A stretch of DNA of 64,000 bases. Source: Alkalinema sp. CACIAM 70d. Its GTDB lineage: Bacteria > Cyanobacteriota > Cyanobacteriia > Leptolyngbyales > Leptolyngbyaceae. The stretch spans positions 62,001 to 126,000 of the forward strand of contig MUGG01000118.1 in assembly GCA_002148405.1 (NCBI GenBank), read 5' to 3'. The position numbers and the translations under genes were made by a program. The notes below the pieces were generated by a model, which saw only the letters and a list, made by a program, of their open reading frames with translations, made no database searches and had not been told where the DNA came from. Of this stretch, positions 18,064 to 26,710 are shown in pieces; position 1 is the stretch's first letter; each line of letters begins with the position of its first letter.

Positions 18064-18465
18064 CTCCACTGCGGCAATGGTCAAGGTTTAGTGACGCTCG
18101 ATCGACATGAGCTGGAATTGAATCCTACAGCGGCTATTCGATCGTAAAAGAGCCTCAGTGACGCGATCGCTGGCTGGAGATCGGGGCGCTCTGGTTGGAA
18201 CTGTAATTAGAATTCGCTGGTGATTCTCCGGCAGCTATTTTCGGCAACAATTTTTTCGCAACGTTTTTTCGCAACGATTGTTTGCAAGGGCTTTCCGGAC
18301 TGTCTGCATAACCTGCTTGTAGGGATAACTATTGTTGGTCACGCATTTGTTAAAGGCTCGTCTAACACTCGTCAAAGCTTTTGTCAGATGTTTGTTCAGA
18401 GTTCGTCGATCGTTCACCAAGTTTATTCCTACAAAGTTCGGTAGCCTACCGGGAGGAAAACCAGT
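18064..18465. other. Intergenic region before the 240-residue unknown gene
   Basis: 402 bases. A near-repeat ttttttcgcaac occurs twice around 18250-18280. No promoter or terminator can be named with confidence. Confidence 0.5.
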
Positions 18466-19188
18466 ATGAATCGTGCAGCCAGTATCGGTGGAATTGTAGT
18501 TGCTGCTGTCGTTGGAGCCGGAGTGAAATTCGGGGTACCCGCATTGCTGAACGAAACCAGCATTGCGATGAATAATCCCTTCCCCAATTCCTCACCGCTG
18601 CACGAGCCGTTCTACCGCATGACCAAGAAAATTGCCGACTCGCCCACGATGAAAGAGCAATTTAAGTCTGTGTCCAAAGACCAGGCCGAGCAGCTGGGCG
18701 CAAATTTGGCTAAACAGGGTCTGAAGCGGCTAGATGATACCTCTCTGGAGCGACGAGCCACAATTTTATCCAGTATGTTGGCCAAAATGGATACCAAGTC
18801 CTGCGCCAGTATTGTGTTGGGACAACCCCTCTCCGGTGATGATAAAACGAATCCCATTTTTATGGCACTGGAAAAACTGGATCCGCAATCGATCGATGAT
18901 TGGTTCCAATTGTCCTACAAGGCCATGGAATTAGAAGCCCAGAAAGCACCCGCACCGCAGTTCGACCAATCTAAAATGCCCCAGGCCATGCAAGCGGTGC
19001 TGAAAACAATGCCCTCCAACGATTCCCAGAAATTTGTCACCATCATGCAAGCCATGAGTTCTCCCGGTGGTAGTGTCACCACAGCGCCGGAGGATGCTTG
19101 CTGGGCAGGCCGCAAGTTGTACGAATCGCTTAAGGAAGTGCCCCAGGAACATAAAGTGGTTCTAGCCCGCGCCTTTGCCCAAGAATAG
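18466..19188 (+). CDS. Conserved-looking anchored protein of unknown function
   Basis: 240 residues with GGAGG nine bases before the ATG. Residues 5-28 are hydrophobic (SIGGIVVAAVVGAGVKFGV), giving a signal anchor or uncleaved signal; the rest is soluble, helical and hydrophilic, with Cys in DTKSCASIV and EDACWAGRKLY. No known domain recognised. Likely periplasmic or membrane-tethered. The gene is followed 42 bases later by a clear terminator, so it is transcribed alone. Confidence 0.7.
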   Translation: MNRAASIGGIVVAAVVGAGVKFGVPALLNETSIAMNNPFPNSSPLHEPFYRMTKKIADSPTMKEQFKSVSKDQAEQLGANLAKQGLKRLDDTSLERRATILSSMLAKMDTKSCASIVLGQPLSGDDKTNPIFMALEKLDPQSIDDWFQLSYKAMELEAQKAPAPQFDQSKMPQAMQAVLKTMPSNDSQKFVTIMQAMSSPGGSVTTAPEDACWAGRKLYESLKEVPQEHKVVLARAFAQE

Positions 19189-19230
19189 GCTCGATATAGA
19201 TTCCTTTGCTATTTCCAACCGTTTAATCAA

Positions 19231-19265
19231 AAAGGACTGAGCTTGAATTAACTCAGTCCTTTCTC
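19231..19265. terminator. Bidirectional terminator between convergent genes
   Basis: aaaggactgag (19231-19241) and ctcagtccttt (19252-19262) form a perfect 11-base stem with a 10-base loop. A T run follows on + and an A run precedes it, so it can serve both the unknown + gene and pdhC on the minus strand. Confidence 0.85.
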
Positions 19266-19332
19266 TTAGGTGCTGCCTGTTGACTGGCAGTCGTGTCCTG
19301 ACCCAACCCGCTAGCTATTAGTGATTGGAGAC

Positions 19333-20631
19333 TTACAGCGTTAAGGATTGCACATCTGTTTCAATCAACTTCGCCAAGTCTTGCAAGAAGGCTGCGGCAT
19401 GGGCACCGTAGATAATGCGGTGATCGCAGGTAATGTTGACTTGCATTTGCCGCTTAACGCCAATCATGCCGTCTTCGTTAGCGACCACCGTGGGACGGGC
19501 CGCCCCGATCGCGATAATGGAGCCTTGGCCGGGAGGCAGAATAGCATCAAAGGTATCGACCCCAAACATCCCCAGGTTGGAAATGGTAAACGTTCCGGTG
19601 CTGTACTCGTCAGGGGTGAGTTGCTTGGAACGGGCGCGATCGACCAAATCCTTCCAATTGCGGGACAGGCTATAGAGATCCTGCTGGTCGGCACTGCGCA
19701 GAACAGGGGTGATTAAGCCACCATCGGGCATTGCGACTGCAACGGCAATATTAATTGAGCCATTGTAGTGAATCCCGTTTTCGACATAGCTCGCATTCAA
19801 CAGCGGATGCTTTTGCAGGGTCATCGCCACGGCTTTTGCCAACAGCGCACTCATGGTCACGCCTTTGGACTTCACCTGTTTGTAAAGCTTATCCAGCGCA
19901 TCGGTGGTGATGGTATAGCCGACGCGGAACACCGGCACCTCCAACGTAGCCACCATGTTTTTCACCACGGCCACTTGCATGGTGTTCATAGCCTGGACTT
20001 GCCCCGGAGTGGGGGGCGCAACGGGAGCCGCTGGGGCTTTGGCTGCAACGGGCTTGGCTGCCGGAGCCGGGGGAGCGGCAATGACCGGGGTCGCCACAGG
20101 AGCTGAAGGTTTGCCCGCTGCTGCTTCCACATCCTCAGCCACAATACGACCATGGGGGCCAGTGCCGACTAACGTTTCTAAACTAACGCCAAAGTCCTTG
20201 GCCAGCTTCTTGGCACGGGGCGAGGCGACAATGCGACCGGATGGGCGGGAAGGAGCCGCTGCACTACTGCCATTGCCAGAGGCTGCTGCGGTGGTTGCTG
20301 CAACCGGAGCTGCTGCGGCAGGTTCAGGTGCACTAGCAGATCCACCACTGGCTAAAGCAGCTGCTTTCTGCTTGGCTTCCTCAATTTCGGCTTCGGTTTC
20401 AGCGAGGAGGCCCAAGGCGGAACCGACGGGGGCAGAGTCGCCTGCTTGCACGACGATCGCGGCCAGAATTCCTTCGTTAAACGATTCGACATCCATGTCG
20501 GCTTTGTCCGACTCCACAATGAGCACGGTTTCGCCCTTTTCGATCTTGTCGCCGGGGGACTTAACCCAAGCGGTGATCTTTCCTTCAGTCATTGTGGAAC
20601 TGAGCGCGGGCATGAAAATTTCGTGAATCAT
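19333..20631 (-). CDS. pdhC: Pyruvate dehydrogenase E2, dihydrolipoamide acetyltransferase
   Basis: 432 residues. A lipoyl domain (1-75) carries Lys43 in ESDKADMDVE. Ala/Pro-rich linkers surround the E1/E3-binding domain (about 128-170, ASPRAKKLAKDFGVS). The catalytic domain spans about 205-432. It moves acetyl groups from lipoamide to CoA, supplying acetyl-CoA for fatty acids. The active-site motif reads DHRIIYGAHAA, with Tyr where most E2 proteins have Asp; this variant is known from the cyanobacterial and plastid branch. Monocistronic; ends at a bidirectional terminator. Confidence 0.95.
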   Translation of the reverse strand: MIHEIFMPALSSTMTEGKITAWVKSPGDKIEKGETVLIVESDKADMDVESFNEGILAAIVVQAGDSAPVGSALGLLAETEAEIEEAKQKAAALASGGSASAPEPAAAAPVAATTAAASGNGSSAAAPSRPSGRIVASPRAKKLAKDFGVSLETLVGTGPHGRIVAEDVEAAAGKPSAPVATPVIAAPPAPAAKPVAAKAPAAPVAPPTPGQVQAMNTMQVAVVKNMVATLEVPVFRVGYTITTDALDKLYKQVKSKGVTMSALLAKAVAMTLQKHPLLNASYVENGIHYNGSINIAVAVAMPDGGLITPVLRSADQQDLYSLSRNWKDLVDRARSKQLTPDEYSTGTFTISNLGMFGVDTFDAILPPGQGSIIAIGAARPTVVANEDGMIGVKRQMQVNITCDHRIIYGAHAAAFLQDLAKLIETDVQSLTL

Positions 20632-20796
20632 CGTGGTGGCATCCGAGAAAGTCAGGGTGTTTTGACGGGATTCGCGGACTTAGTTTCCGATCGCATGGAT
20701 CAGACCTAAGTCAGATTTGCGAATACGCAGAATCAAATTTTATCGGAATTAGGTGCCAAGAAATACCTGAGTTCTGGTTGATTACACCTCAGTTGA

Positions 20797-21228
20797 TTAC
20801 ACGTCAGCCGTTTCCTTTTGAGATTCTAGCCATTGTTGATAAGCCGTTTCGTCGCCGCCGAAGGACGCCAAGGAAACCTGGCGTTCTGGCATCGGCTTGA
20901 GCGGGGCATTAATGGGGTTGTATTTGCAGTAGCAGATCACAACCATGTCGTAATCCCCCAGGGGAAGATCAGGGGTATAGGTTTCCACGCGCGTGACTTC
21001 CCAATCTCCTTTCCGATAATGGGTGCTATGACCATGTTCTTTGGGGTCGTGGAGCTGATCGACACGGATAAACTCAGTGGGTCGATAGCCCGGTTCTGGA
21101 ATGGGTTTATCAGACGAATCCCAGTGTTCTGCCAGAATCCAAGTTAATGCCTGTGTGTGCTGCAACTTACGATTTCTCCAATTGGTTTTGTCACTTTTTT
21201 CCGCTTGAAAGATAATATATTTACGCAT
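20797..21228 (-). CDS. Unknown 143-residue protein, second gene of a two-gene module
   Basis: Start chosen at the Met of MRKYIIFQAEKSD (21228), ten bases after an AAGGAG box; an upstream Met at 21237 is possible and a longer frame to 21339 looks spurious. No domain recognised. The protein is hydrophilic, with an aromatic-rich middle (HYRKGDWEVTRVETY, then YDMVVICYCKYNPI). The start overlaps the end of the upstream 75-residue gene, implying translational coupling. Lies between pdhC and a Uma2 nuclease gene. Confidence 0.6.
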   Translation of the reverse strand: MRKYIIFQAEKSDKTNWRNRKLQHTQALTWILAEHWDSSDKPIPEPGYRPTEFIRVDQLHDPKEHGHSTHYRKGDWEVTRVETYTPDLPLGDYDMVVICYCKYNPINAPLKPMPERQVSLASFGGDETAYQQWLESQKETADV

Positions 21229-21448
21229 CCTTGCCATTCTCCTTTTCGGAATCGTAGTAAGACTTTGGAAATTCAGTCTTACCTTCAAATACACAATCAA
21301 CCTCAAATACTTGATTTGGGGCTTCAGGCAATTCCTCAATTCGTTTCAGTTCCCAGCCATATTTACTTTCCATTTCAAGACAGTCACTAGCTTCAGCCGC
21401 TGCGTGCCTTGAAACGTTTTCGTCTTCGTCGTATCTGGGTTTTGGCAT
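21221..21448 (-). CDS. Unknown 75-residue acidic protein, first gene of a two-gene module
   Basis: Begins MPKPRYDEDENVSRH with AGGAG about nine bases upstream of the ATG. Highly charged, acidic, no membrane segment, no recognised family. Its stop overlaps the start of the next gene by a few bases, a layout often seen where two products act together. A Uma2-family nuclease gene lies 100 bases upstream on the same strand; whether they belong together is unknown. Confidence 0.6.
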   Translation of the reverse strand: MPKPRYDEDENVSRHAAAEASDCLEMESKYGWELKRIEELPEAPNQVFEVDCVFEGKTEFPKSYYDSEKENGKDA

Positions 21449-21549
21449 GTTAATTGCTCCTGTGTTGGATACGCAACATGTGGGAGAACTACTCTCAGTT
21501 GAACGTATCCACCCTCATCGGGACGCATTCCCTATCTAGATTATGGAGT

Positions 21550-22212
21550 TTACCCTTGGGTTTTGACCCACGATCGCAGTAGGGTGAGCGCTCTAGCCAG
21601 CCCTAAGGTTTCGCTTTCGGCGAGGAACTCACTGATTTTTGCTGTGCTTAGGAATTCATAGGCAGAACTGGTGTTTGCAGGTTGGTAGCCTCCGCGATCG
21701 AGGGCCCAAATTTTCAAATTCCCCTTCAAGACCTCGTCACCGACGGTGGTGACGTACTGCCAGACTTCCGGGACTCCCATGGCTTCGTACAGGGCCAACC
21801 GCTTGGGACTATCCGGCTCCTGCAAGGCGATCTCGATCGCGATATCCGGTGGAGGCACTTGGGTCACATCGAGTTTGCCCGATGGGGGGATCGATGGCGC
21901 ATTGTCCAGGTAATAACAAGCCATAGGTTGCACGGCCCGCCCGATCTCCGGTTGCACCAGAAGAACATTGCCGGGACTGACCAGAGAATCGCCCATCTCA
22001 TCGGCAACCACCAGTAACAATGATTCCATTAGGCGATTGCAGCGATCGTGCTCCTCTAAAGGCGTCATCATTTCCAAACGCCCGCGATCGTAGGTCAAAT
22101 GGGCTTCCCGATCGCTGCCTAGTTCTGCCAGTAATTCTTCTAACTTCGCCCAGGAAATATTTTTCAGCAGAATACGCTTTTCTGTAGCGACAGGCTTTTT
22201 GCGAAATAGCAT
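21550..22212 (-). CDS. Uma2 family PD-(D/E)XK endonuclease-like protein
   Basis: 220 residues. The pattern LTYDRGRLEMMTPLEEHDRCN, then PDIAIEIALQEPDS and YEAMGVPEVWQYV is the Uma2/DUF820 fold, a PD-(D/E)XK relative greatly expanded in cyanobacteria. The acidic pair around PPPDIAIEI and the EIALQEP segment fit the metal site, although the usual Lys after E-x is not obvious. Function is not established; roles in DNA turnover or mobile-element biology have been proposed. Stands alone, 101 bases from the next co-directional gene. Confidence 0.85.
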   Translation of the reverse strand: MLFRKKPVATEKRILLKNISWAKLEELLAELGSDREAHLTYDRGRLEMMTPLEEHDRCNRLMESLLLVVADEMGDSLVSPGNVLLVQPEIGRAVQPMACYYLDNAPSIPPSGKLDVTQVPPPDIAIEIALQEPDSPKRLALYEAMGVPEVWQYVTTVGDEVLKGNLKIWALDRGGYQPANTSSAYEFLSTAKISEFLAESETLGLARALTLLRSWVKTQG

Positions 22213-22378
22213 AGGGCAACTAACCTCGTAGGCAACTAACCTTAGCAGCGATCGTGTTCTAGCCTACCGTACTGTGCGATCGCTCCCATGCAGCCACGAT
22301 TGGATTTCATCGCCCCCATCTATCAGCCGCTAACTACGTCAACTCGCACCTTGCAATCAATAAATGCAATCAACCCAA

Positions 22379-22454
22379 TAAAAAAGGATTGAGTGACCTT
22401 GCAGTTGCTCGATCGTGATCATTCACGCCGGAAACTGACCCGAAACTCAATCCT
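22379..22454 (-). terminator. Terminator-like stem with 50-base loop
   Basis: aggattgagt (22385-22394) and actcaatcct (22445-22454) pair perfectly. On the minus strand the stem is followed by six T. The loop is far longer than in normal terminators, so the region may fold further or host an element. It lies 240 bases past the 65-residue gene. Confidence 0.45.
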
Positions 22455-22462
22455 GAGACTTA

Positions 22463-22502
22463 ACAATCAGCCAAATCTATCGACAATCAGCCAAACCTAT
22501 TG
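22463..22502. repeat. 20-base tandem duplication
   Basis: acaatcagccaaatctatcg is followed directly by acaatcagccaaacctattg (two differences). It adjoins the long-loop hairpin. Confidence 0.8.
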
Positions 22503-22695
22503 CAGCGGAGTCGTTGCGAATTACTGCAATGTGCCTCTCTTTCAGAACGTATGCATCTTGCAATTTGTGCGTCTTGCCATCTGCGGTTCCTTCCTTAGAA
22601 TACCCACGATATTGGCAGGTCATGCACAATGTTGACCCACTGCACTCAAACTTTACAAATCTTTGATTCTATGTCCTAGAGAATTCCTCACTAGC

Positions 22696-22893
22696 CTAGG
22701 CCAGCAGACCCAAACGCTTACCATTGTCGCGGGCTAGACGAATGAGGTTTTGCCGTTGGGTGCGATCGATGCCCAGAGTGTTGCAAACGTTAGTGATCAC
22801 TTTGGAATGTTGCGCGATCGCCTTACCCCGTAACGCTACGAAACGCTCGCTACCTAAGAAGTTACGAACTAAAACCACGATCGGTGCAAACAT
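22696..22893 (-). CDS. Small conserved cyanobacterial-type basic protein
   Basis: 65 residues from the ATG at 22893, preceded by GAGGAG; an upstream Met five codons earlier is less likely. Begins MFAPIVVLVRNFLG and ends DNGKRLGLLA, with a basic helical middle (LRGKAIAQHSKVITNVCNTL, RQNLIRLA). I recall similar small proteins in many cyanobacteria, but no function can be stated. No clear membrane span after the short hydrophobic start. Monocistronic. Confidence 0.7.
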   Translation of the reverse strand: MFAPIVVLVRNFLGSERFVALRGKAIAQHSKVITNVCNTLGIDRTQRQNLIRLARDNGKRLGLLA

Positions 22894-23338
22894 AACAGGT
22901 CTCCTCAAGTCAAGTCTAGTAATTGTTCAACTGTCCCAAGCTCAAGGACTTGCCTTGCCAAACCTTGCTCAGACCTTTACTGGAGGCTTGTCTTGAAGCT
23001 TGTTAACTTATGTAAACTAATGTAAACAATTTGTTACAAAGCGTCAAGGGTCTCTCGAAAATTCTTTGGTGAGTTTGCTTGCCTTAAGAGAAGGGGTGGT
23101 CTGAGCGCAAGGGGTCTAAGCGTAAGGGGTCTAAGCGCAACCTTTTGTAGGAATGCTGTAGAGGGGCGGTTGGGAAAGTGCCCCTTTTGTGCAGGAAAGA
23201 GCCAGGGGAATGTGCAACGATCGGAAGACTTTTGCACGCCGCCTTTACATAACGCCTTTTCAGAAAAGGTTGGGTTGACCTAGAAGGTTGTTGACCTAGA
23301 AGGTTGTTAGTGGGAAGGCTAAGGAGTTCCCGTTGATC
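22894..23338. other. Divergent intergenic region with two short duplications
   Basis: 445 bases. Around 23101-23140 ggggtctaagcg occurs twice. At 23275-23306 ttgacctagaaggttg is tandemly duplicated, ending 26 bases before the DUF2459 gene's AAGGAG box. Both duplications look like replication slippage. Confidence 0.6.
23275..23306. repeat. 16-base perfect tandem duplication
   Basis: Two identical copies of ttgacctagaaggttg, directly abutting, in the leader of the DUF2459 gene. Each copy contains TTGACC, so the duplication doubles a possible -35 element. Confidence 0.85.
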
Positions 23339-24136
23339 ATGAAGCGATTACAAAGAGTGGCTTTACAAAAGCCAGATAGCCAGAAAATGGGGTTCCACCC
23401 CGTCATGGATCTGCCGATGATGAGTTTGCATCGGCTAGAGTTGAACCAACGAATTCTGCGTCGATTAATCAAATGGAGCGGGATAACTTGTGGCGCGATC
23501 GTGACTCTCAGTTCCTTGGCCGCCGTGCTTCCCCGCCGTTGGGGGTACCAACCTTTGCGCTGTGAAGCCAGTCCCTATCGGGTTTATGTGGCGGGAGAAG
23601 CGTTACATGTCAATTTGATCCTGCCGGTGGAAAATGAAGCGTTTAACTGGCGCGGATTCTTGGACTTAAAAACGATCGGCTCTGATGCCCGTGGCAATTA
23701 TCAATATTTAAAATTTGGTTGGGGCGATCGAGACTTTTATATGAATACGCCCAGCTTGCAGCAACTGAAAGTGAGTCGAACACTGCGATCGCTATTTTGG
23801 CCGGGGAATCCCACCACCATGCATGTCCAGGGCTATGACCAACTTCCCAATGAAGCGGGGGTAGATCTCCGGTGTATCGGCGTCAGTCGAGCAGATTACT
23901 TAAATCTCGTGACCTACCTCAAAGGCTCCTTTCAGCTCAACCAAGGCAAGCCCATTCGGATCCAAAATGCCTTTTCCTCCACCAGTGGGTTCTATGAAGG
24001 CACAGGGCATTATTCCCTGGCGAGAACCTGTAATACCTGGGCGGCCCAAGGCTTAGATGCCGCTCAAATCAACGCGCCCTGGTGGTCTGCCATTGCCCAA
24101 CCGATTATGTACCAACTGCCCAAGCCCTCGCCCTAG
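23339..24136 (+). CDS. DUF2459 family membrane-anchored protein
   Basis: 265 residues. AAGGAG at 23321-23326 is six bases from a TTG at 23333 and twelve from this ATG, so a TTG start adding two residues is possible. Residues about 45-66 are one membrane segment. The rest matches DUF2459: HVNLILPVENE near the start, FGWGDRDFYMNTP, and CNTWAAQGLDAA near the end. Some relatives sit beside urease genes, but none is nearby here. Probably periplasmic with an unknown hydrolase-like role. Confidence 0.78.
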   Translation: MKRLQRVALQKPDSQKMGFHPVMDLPMMSLHRLELNQRILRRLIKWSGITCGAIVTLSSLAAVLPRRWGYQPLRCEASPYRVYVAGEALHVNLILPVENEAFNWRGFLDLKTIGSDARGNYQYLKFGWGDRDFYMNTPSLQQLKVSRTLRSLFWPGNPTTMHVQGYDQLPNEAGVDLRCIGVSRADYLNLVTYLKGSFQLNQGKPIRIQNAFSSTSGFYEGTGHYSLARTCNTWAAQGLDAAQINAPWWSAIAQPIMYQLPKPSP

Positions 24137-24187
24137 GCTAAATTGAGGATAATCTGCCTTAGGAATTGGTTACTAAGAAATAACAGC

Positions 24188-24235
24188 ACCTATTCACCCA
24201 CCTACCCCTTTACCCCTCTACCCCTTTACCCCTTA
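24188..24235. repeat. 8-base degenerate tandem array (ccccttta type)
   Basis: About six units with an 8-base period, shifting from cacctacc to cctttacc/cctctacc. It lies between the DUF2459 gene and accC and has the same period as the arrays at 8.4, 58.4 and 60.2 kb. Confidence 0.75.
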
Positions 24236-24398
24236 GGATTTCATGGGCATGCGATTTCCTCACTTGACCCAAGAATTCCCCCCTCTCGAAAAGTTTCTCC
24301 TTAAGTTTGTCCTTCCCCCTGTCCCCCAAAAGCCCTATCCTACTGATTAGCCTTTTTTTAGGTACATCCGTCAGACCGGGAAGGACGCTAGTTAGAAC

Positions 24399-25751
24399 AT
24401 GCAGTTTTCCAAAATTTTGATTGCTAATCGGGGTGAAATCGCGTTGCGGATCATTCGCACCTGCGAAGAGATGGGAATTGCCACAGTGGCGGTTCATTCC
24501 ACGATCGATCGTAATTCGCTGCATGTCCAATTGGCTGATGAAGCCGTGTGCATTGGCGAACCTCCGAGTAATAAGAGTTACCTCAACATTCCCAACATCA
24601 TTGCAGCGGCCCTGACCCGCAATGCCACGGCGATCCATCCTGGCTATGGCTTCTTGGCAGAAAATGCCCGCTTTGCGGAGATTTGCGCTGACCACAAGAT
24701 TGTCTTTATTGGCCCGTCGCCGGATTCGATTCGATCGATGGGCGACAAGTCCACCGCCAAGAAAACCATGCAGCGGGTAGGCGTGCCCACAGTTCCCGGT
24801 AGTAAGGGCTTGGTGGAAACGGAAGAAGAAGCCCGCACTATTGCTCGATCGATCGGCTATCCCGTCATTATTAAAGCTACCGCAGGCGGCGGCGGACGGG
24901 GAATGCGCCTCGTACCCAGTGATGAGGAACTCTCGAAATCCTTCCTCGCAGCCCAGGGGGAAGCCGAAGCGGCCTTTGGCAATTCTGGGGTTTACATTGA
25001 AAAGTTTGTGCAAAACCCCCGCCACATTGAGTTCCAAATTCTGGCGGATGGACATGGCAACGTGATTCACCTAGGGGAGCGGGAATGCTCGATTCAGCGG
25101 CGGCACCAAAAGCTCTTGGAAGAGTCGCCCAGTTGCGCCCTGACGCCGGAGCTCCGAGAAAAAATGGGGACGGCTGCGGTGCTGGCCGCTAAGGCTATTC
25201 ACTATGTTGGCGCAGGTACCGTGGAGTTTCTGCTGGATCAGTCCGGTGAGTTTTACTTCATGGAAATGAATACTCGGATTCAAGTAGAGCATCCCGTAAC
25301 GGAGATGGTAACGGGGGTTGATCTGATTGCTGAACAGATCCGCATTGCCCAAGGTCAAAAGCTGCACATTACCCAGGATCAAATTCAACTCAAAGGCCAC
25401 GCGATCGAGTGTCGGGTCAATGCAGAGGATCCGGAACATAACTTCCGACCCAGTCCTGGACGGATTAGTGGCTATCTGCCCCCCAGTGGCCCCGGCGTCC
25501 GCATGGATTCCCACGTTTACACCGACTACGAAATTCCACCCTACTATGACTCGCTGATTGGCAAGTTGATTGTCTGGGGTGAGGATCGGCCAGCGGCGAT
25601 TCGGCGGATGAAGCGGGCCCTGCGGGAATGTGCCGTGACGGGCTTACCGACAACGATCGCCTTCCACCAAAAGATTCTTGATACACCCGAGTTCCAGAAG
25701 GGCGATATCTACACTAACTTTGTGGATAAAGTGATGTTCCAACGGGGTTAG
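24399..25751 (+). CDS. accC: Biotin carboxylase subunit of acetyl-CoA carboxylase
   Basis: 450 residues, normal length. The biotin carboxylase N-domain opens [13 protein letters not shown]. The ATP-grasp loop GGGGRGMR lies near residue 165, and [14 protein letters not shown] (about 287-300) carries the catalytic Glu and Arg residues. The C-domain ends [15 protein letters not shown]. It carboxylates biotin on AccB using ATP and bicarbonate, the first step of fatty acid synthesis. As in many cyanobacteria it is not next to accB. A glycosyltransferase gene follows 62 bases later, co-directional. Confidence 0.97.
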   Translation: MQFSKILIANRGEIALRIIRTCEEMGIATVAVHSTIDRNSLHVQLADEAVCIGEPPSNKSYLNIPNIIAAALTRNATAIHPGYGFLAENARFAEICADHKIVFIGPSPDSIRSMGDKSTAKKTMQRVGVPTVPGSKGLVETEEEARTIARSIGYPVIIKATAGGGGRGMRLVPSDEELSKSFLAAQGEAEAAFGNSGVYIEKFVQNPRHIEFQILADGHGNVIHLGERECSIQRRHQKLLEESPSCALTPELREKMGTAAVLAAKAIHYVGAGTVEFLLDQSGEFYFMEMNTRIQVEHPVTEMVTGVDLIAEQIRIAQGQKLHITQDQIQLKGHAIECRVNAEDPEHNFRPSPGRISGYLPPSGPGVRMDSHVYTDYEIPPYYDSLIGKLIVWGEDRPAAIRRMKRALRECAVTGLPTTIAFHQKILDTPEFQKGDIYTNFVDKVMFQRG

Positions 25752-25813
25752 GCAGAATTTGTCCAGATCTCCTGAACCGGGTCGGGTGTGAGTGGAGGGA
25801 TGGGGAGGATTGA

Positions 25814-26710
25814 ATGAAAAACATGATCCGTCGATGGCAATCTCGATCGCGTCAAGCCCGCGATCGTCCAGCCAGCACGGCCCTTCTTTCCCCGATTTCG
25901 GCTCCTTCGGGTGAGTTTTTGGCTGCGCCGCCTAGGCAGAATGGTCTGGAACCTTTACCGCTGCCCCATTTGGCTGAGGTGGTGATTGTGCTTCCGGTGT
26001 ATAACGAGCAGGCTTGCATTGAACGGACCCTCAACGCGATCGAAGCTTATCTAGAAAACCATCCCAACTACATTTTTCTTTTCGTTAACGATGGATCCCG
26101 CGATCGCACCGTTGCGATTCTCACGGAGCATATTCGCACTGTCGATCATCAGCAGATTCAACTCCTGTCCTATCAGCCCCAAGGCGGCAAGGGGCACGCC
26201 ATTCGCACGGGCATGCGCTGTAGTCAGTCGGAGCTACCCGGCGACTTTTTCTGCTTTTTAGACAGCGATCTAGCCTACTCTCTGGATCACTTAGATTTGC
26301 TAATTGAGCAACTTTACGAAGACGAAGTGGTGATTGGCTGTCGTAATCAAGTTGCGGCCAGTCTGCAACGGGTTAGTCCCCTGCGCAAGGTTGCTGGCAA
26401 GATTTACAACTGGTTTTCCCGTGCCATCCTAGGGCTGAGTTATCGAGACATGCAGGCTGGCCTCAAAGGATTCCGTCGGGAAGCCGCCCAAGTGCTGTTT
26501 GCAAAACAACGGCTGACGGGATTTTCCTTTGATGTCGAACTGATCTACCTTGCCCACAAGTGGGGCTTCTCGATCGGGGAAATTCCTGCTACAGTGTCCA
26601 AGTCTCATCAGGCCAAAGTGTCTAAGGTCAACCTGTTGCAGGACTCCCTGAAGATGCTAATCGACCTGCTGAAGATTCGTTGGAATGACCTGTTAGGACG
26701 ATATTGCTAG
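25814..26710 (+). CDS. Family 2 glycosyltransferase (dolichyl-phosphate-glucose synthase-like)
   Basis: 298 residues. An N-terminal 55-residue basic/Pro-rich stretch precedes the GT-A domain: VVIVLPVYNEQACIERTL, VNDGSRDRT, and the DxD-type FLDSDLAYS. The later segment DMQAGLKGFRREAA is typical of GT2 enzymes that load sugars onto polyprenyl phosphate (Alg5/DPM1-like). There are no C-terminal membrane helices, so it is peripheral to the membrane. Its stop overlaps the start of the nucleoside transporter gene, implying co-translation. The sugar and acceptor are unknown. Confidence 0.87.
   Translation: MKNMIRRWQSRSRQARDRPASTALLSPISAPSGEFLAAPPRQNGLEPLPLPHLAEVVIVLPVYNEQACIERTLNAIEAYLENHPNYIFLFVNDGSRDRTVAILTEHIRTVDHQQIQLLSYQPQGGKGHAIRTGMRCSQSELPGDFFCFLDSDLAYSLDHLDLLIEQLYEDEVVIGCRNQVAASLQRVSPLRKVAGKIYNWFSRAILGLSYRDMQAGLKGFRREAAQVLFAKQRLTGFSFDVELIYLAHKWGFSIGEIPATVSKSHQAKVSKVNLLQDSLKMLIDLLKIRWNDLLGRYC

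Larger units (their letters stand above)
22213..22695. other. Intergenic region with hairpin and tandem duplication
   Basis: 483 bases between two minus-strand genes. It holds a stem with a very long loop and a T run on the minus strand (22379-22454) and a 20-base tandem duplication (22463-22502). An 80-codon plus frame here has no homology-like pattern or ribosome binding site. Confidence 0.55.

Noticed and set aside
19955..20626. 223-codon Ala-rich plus frame over pdhC
   Set aside because: Antisense of the Ala/Pro-rich E2 linkers; low complexity only.
22393..22635. 80-codon plus frame in an intergenic region
   Set aside because: It covers a hairpin and a tandem duplication and shows no domain.
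24210..25070. 286-codon minus-strand frame over accC
   Set aside because: Antisense shadow of accC, which is unmistakable in its own frame.
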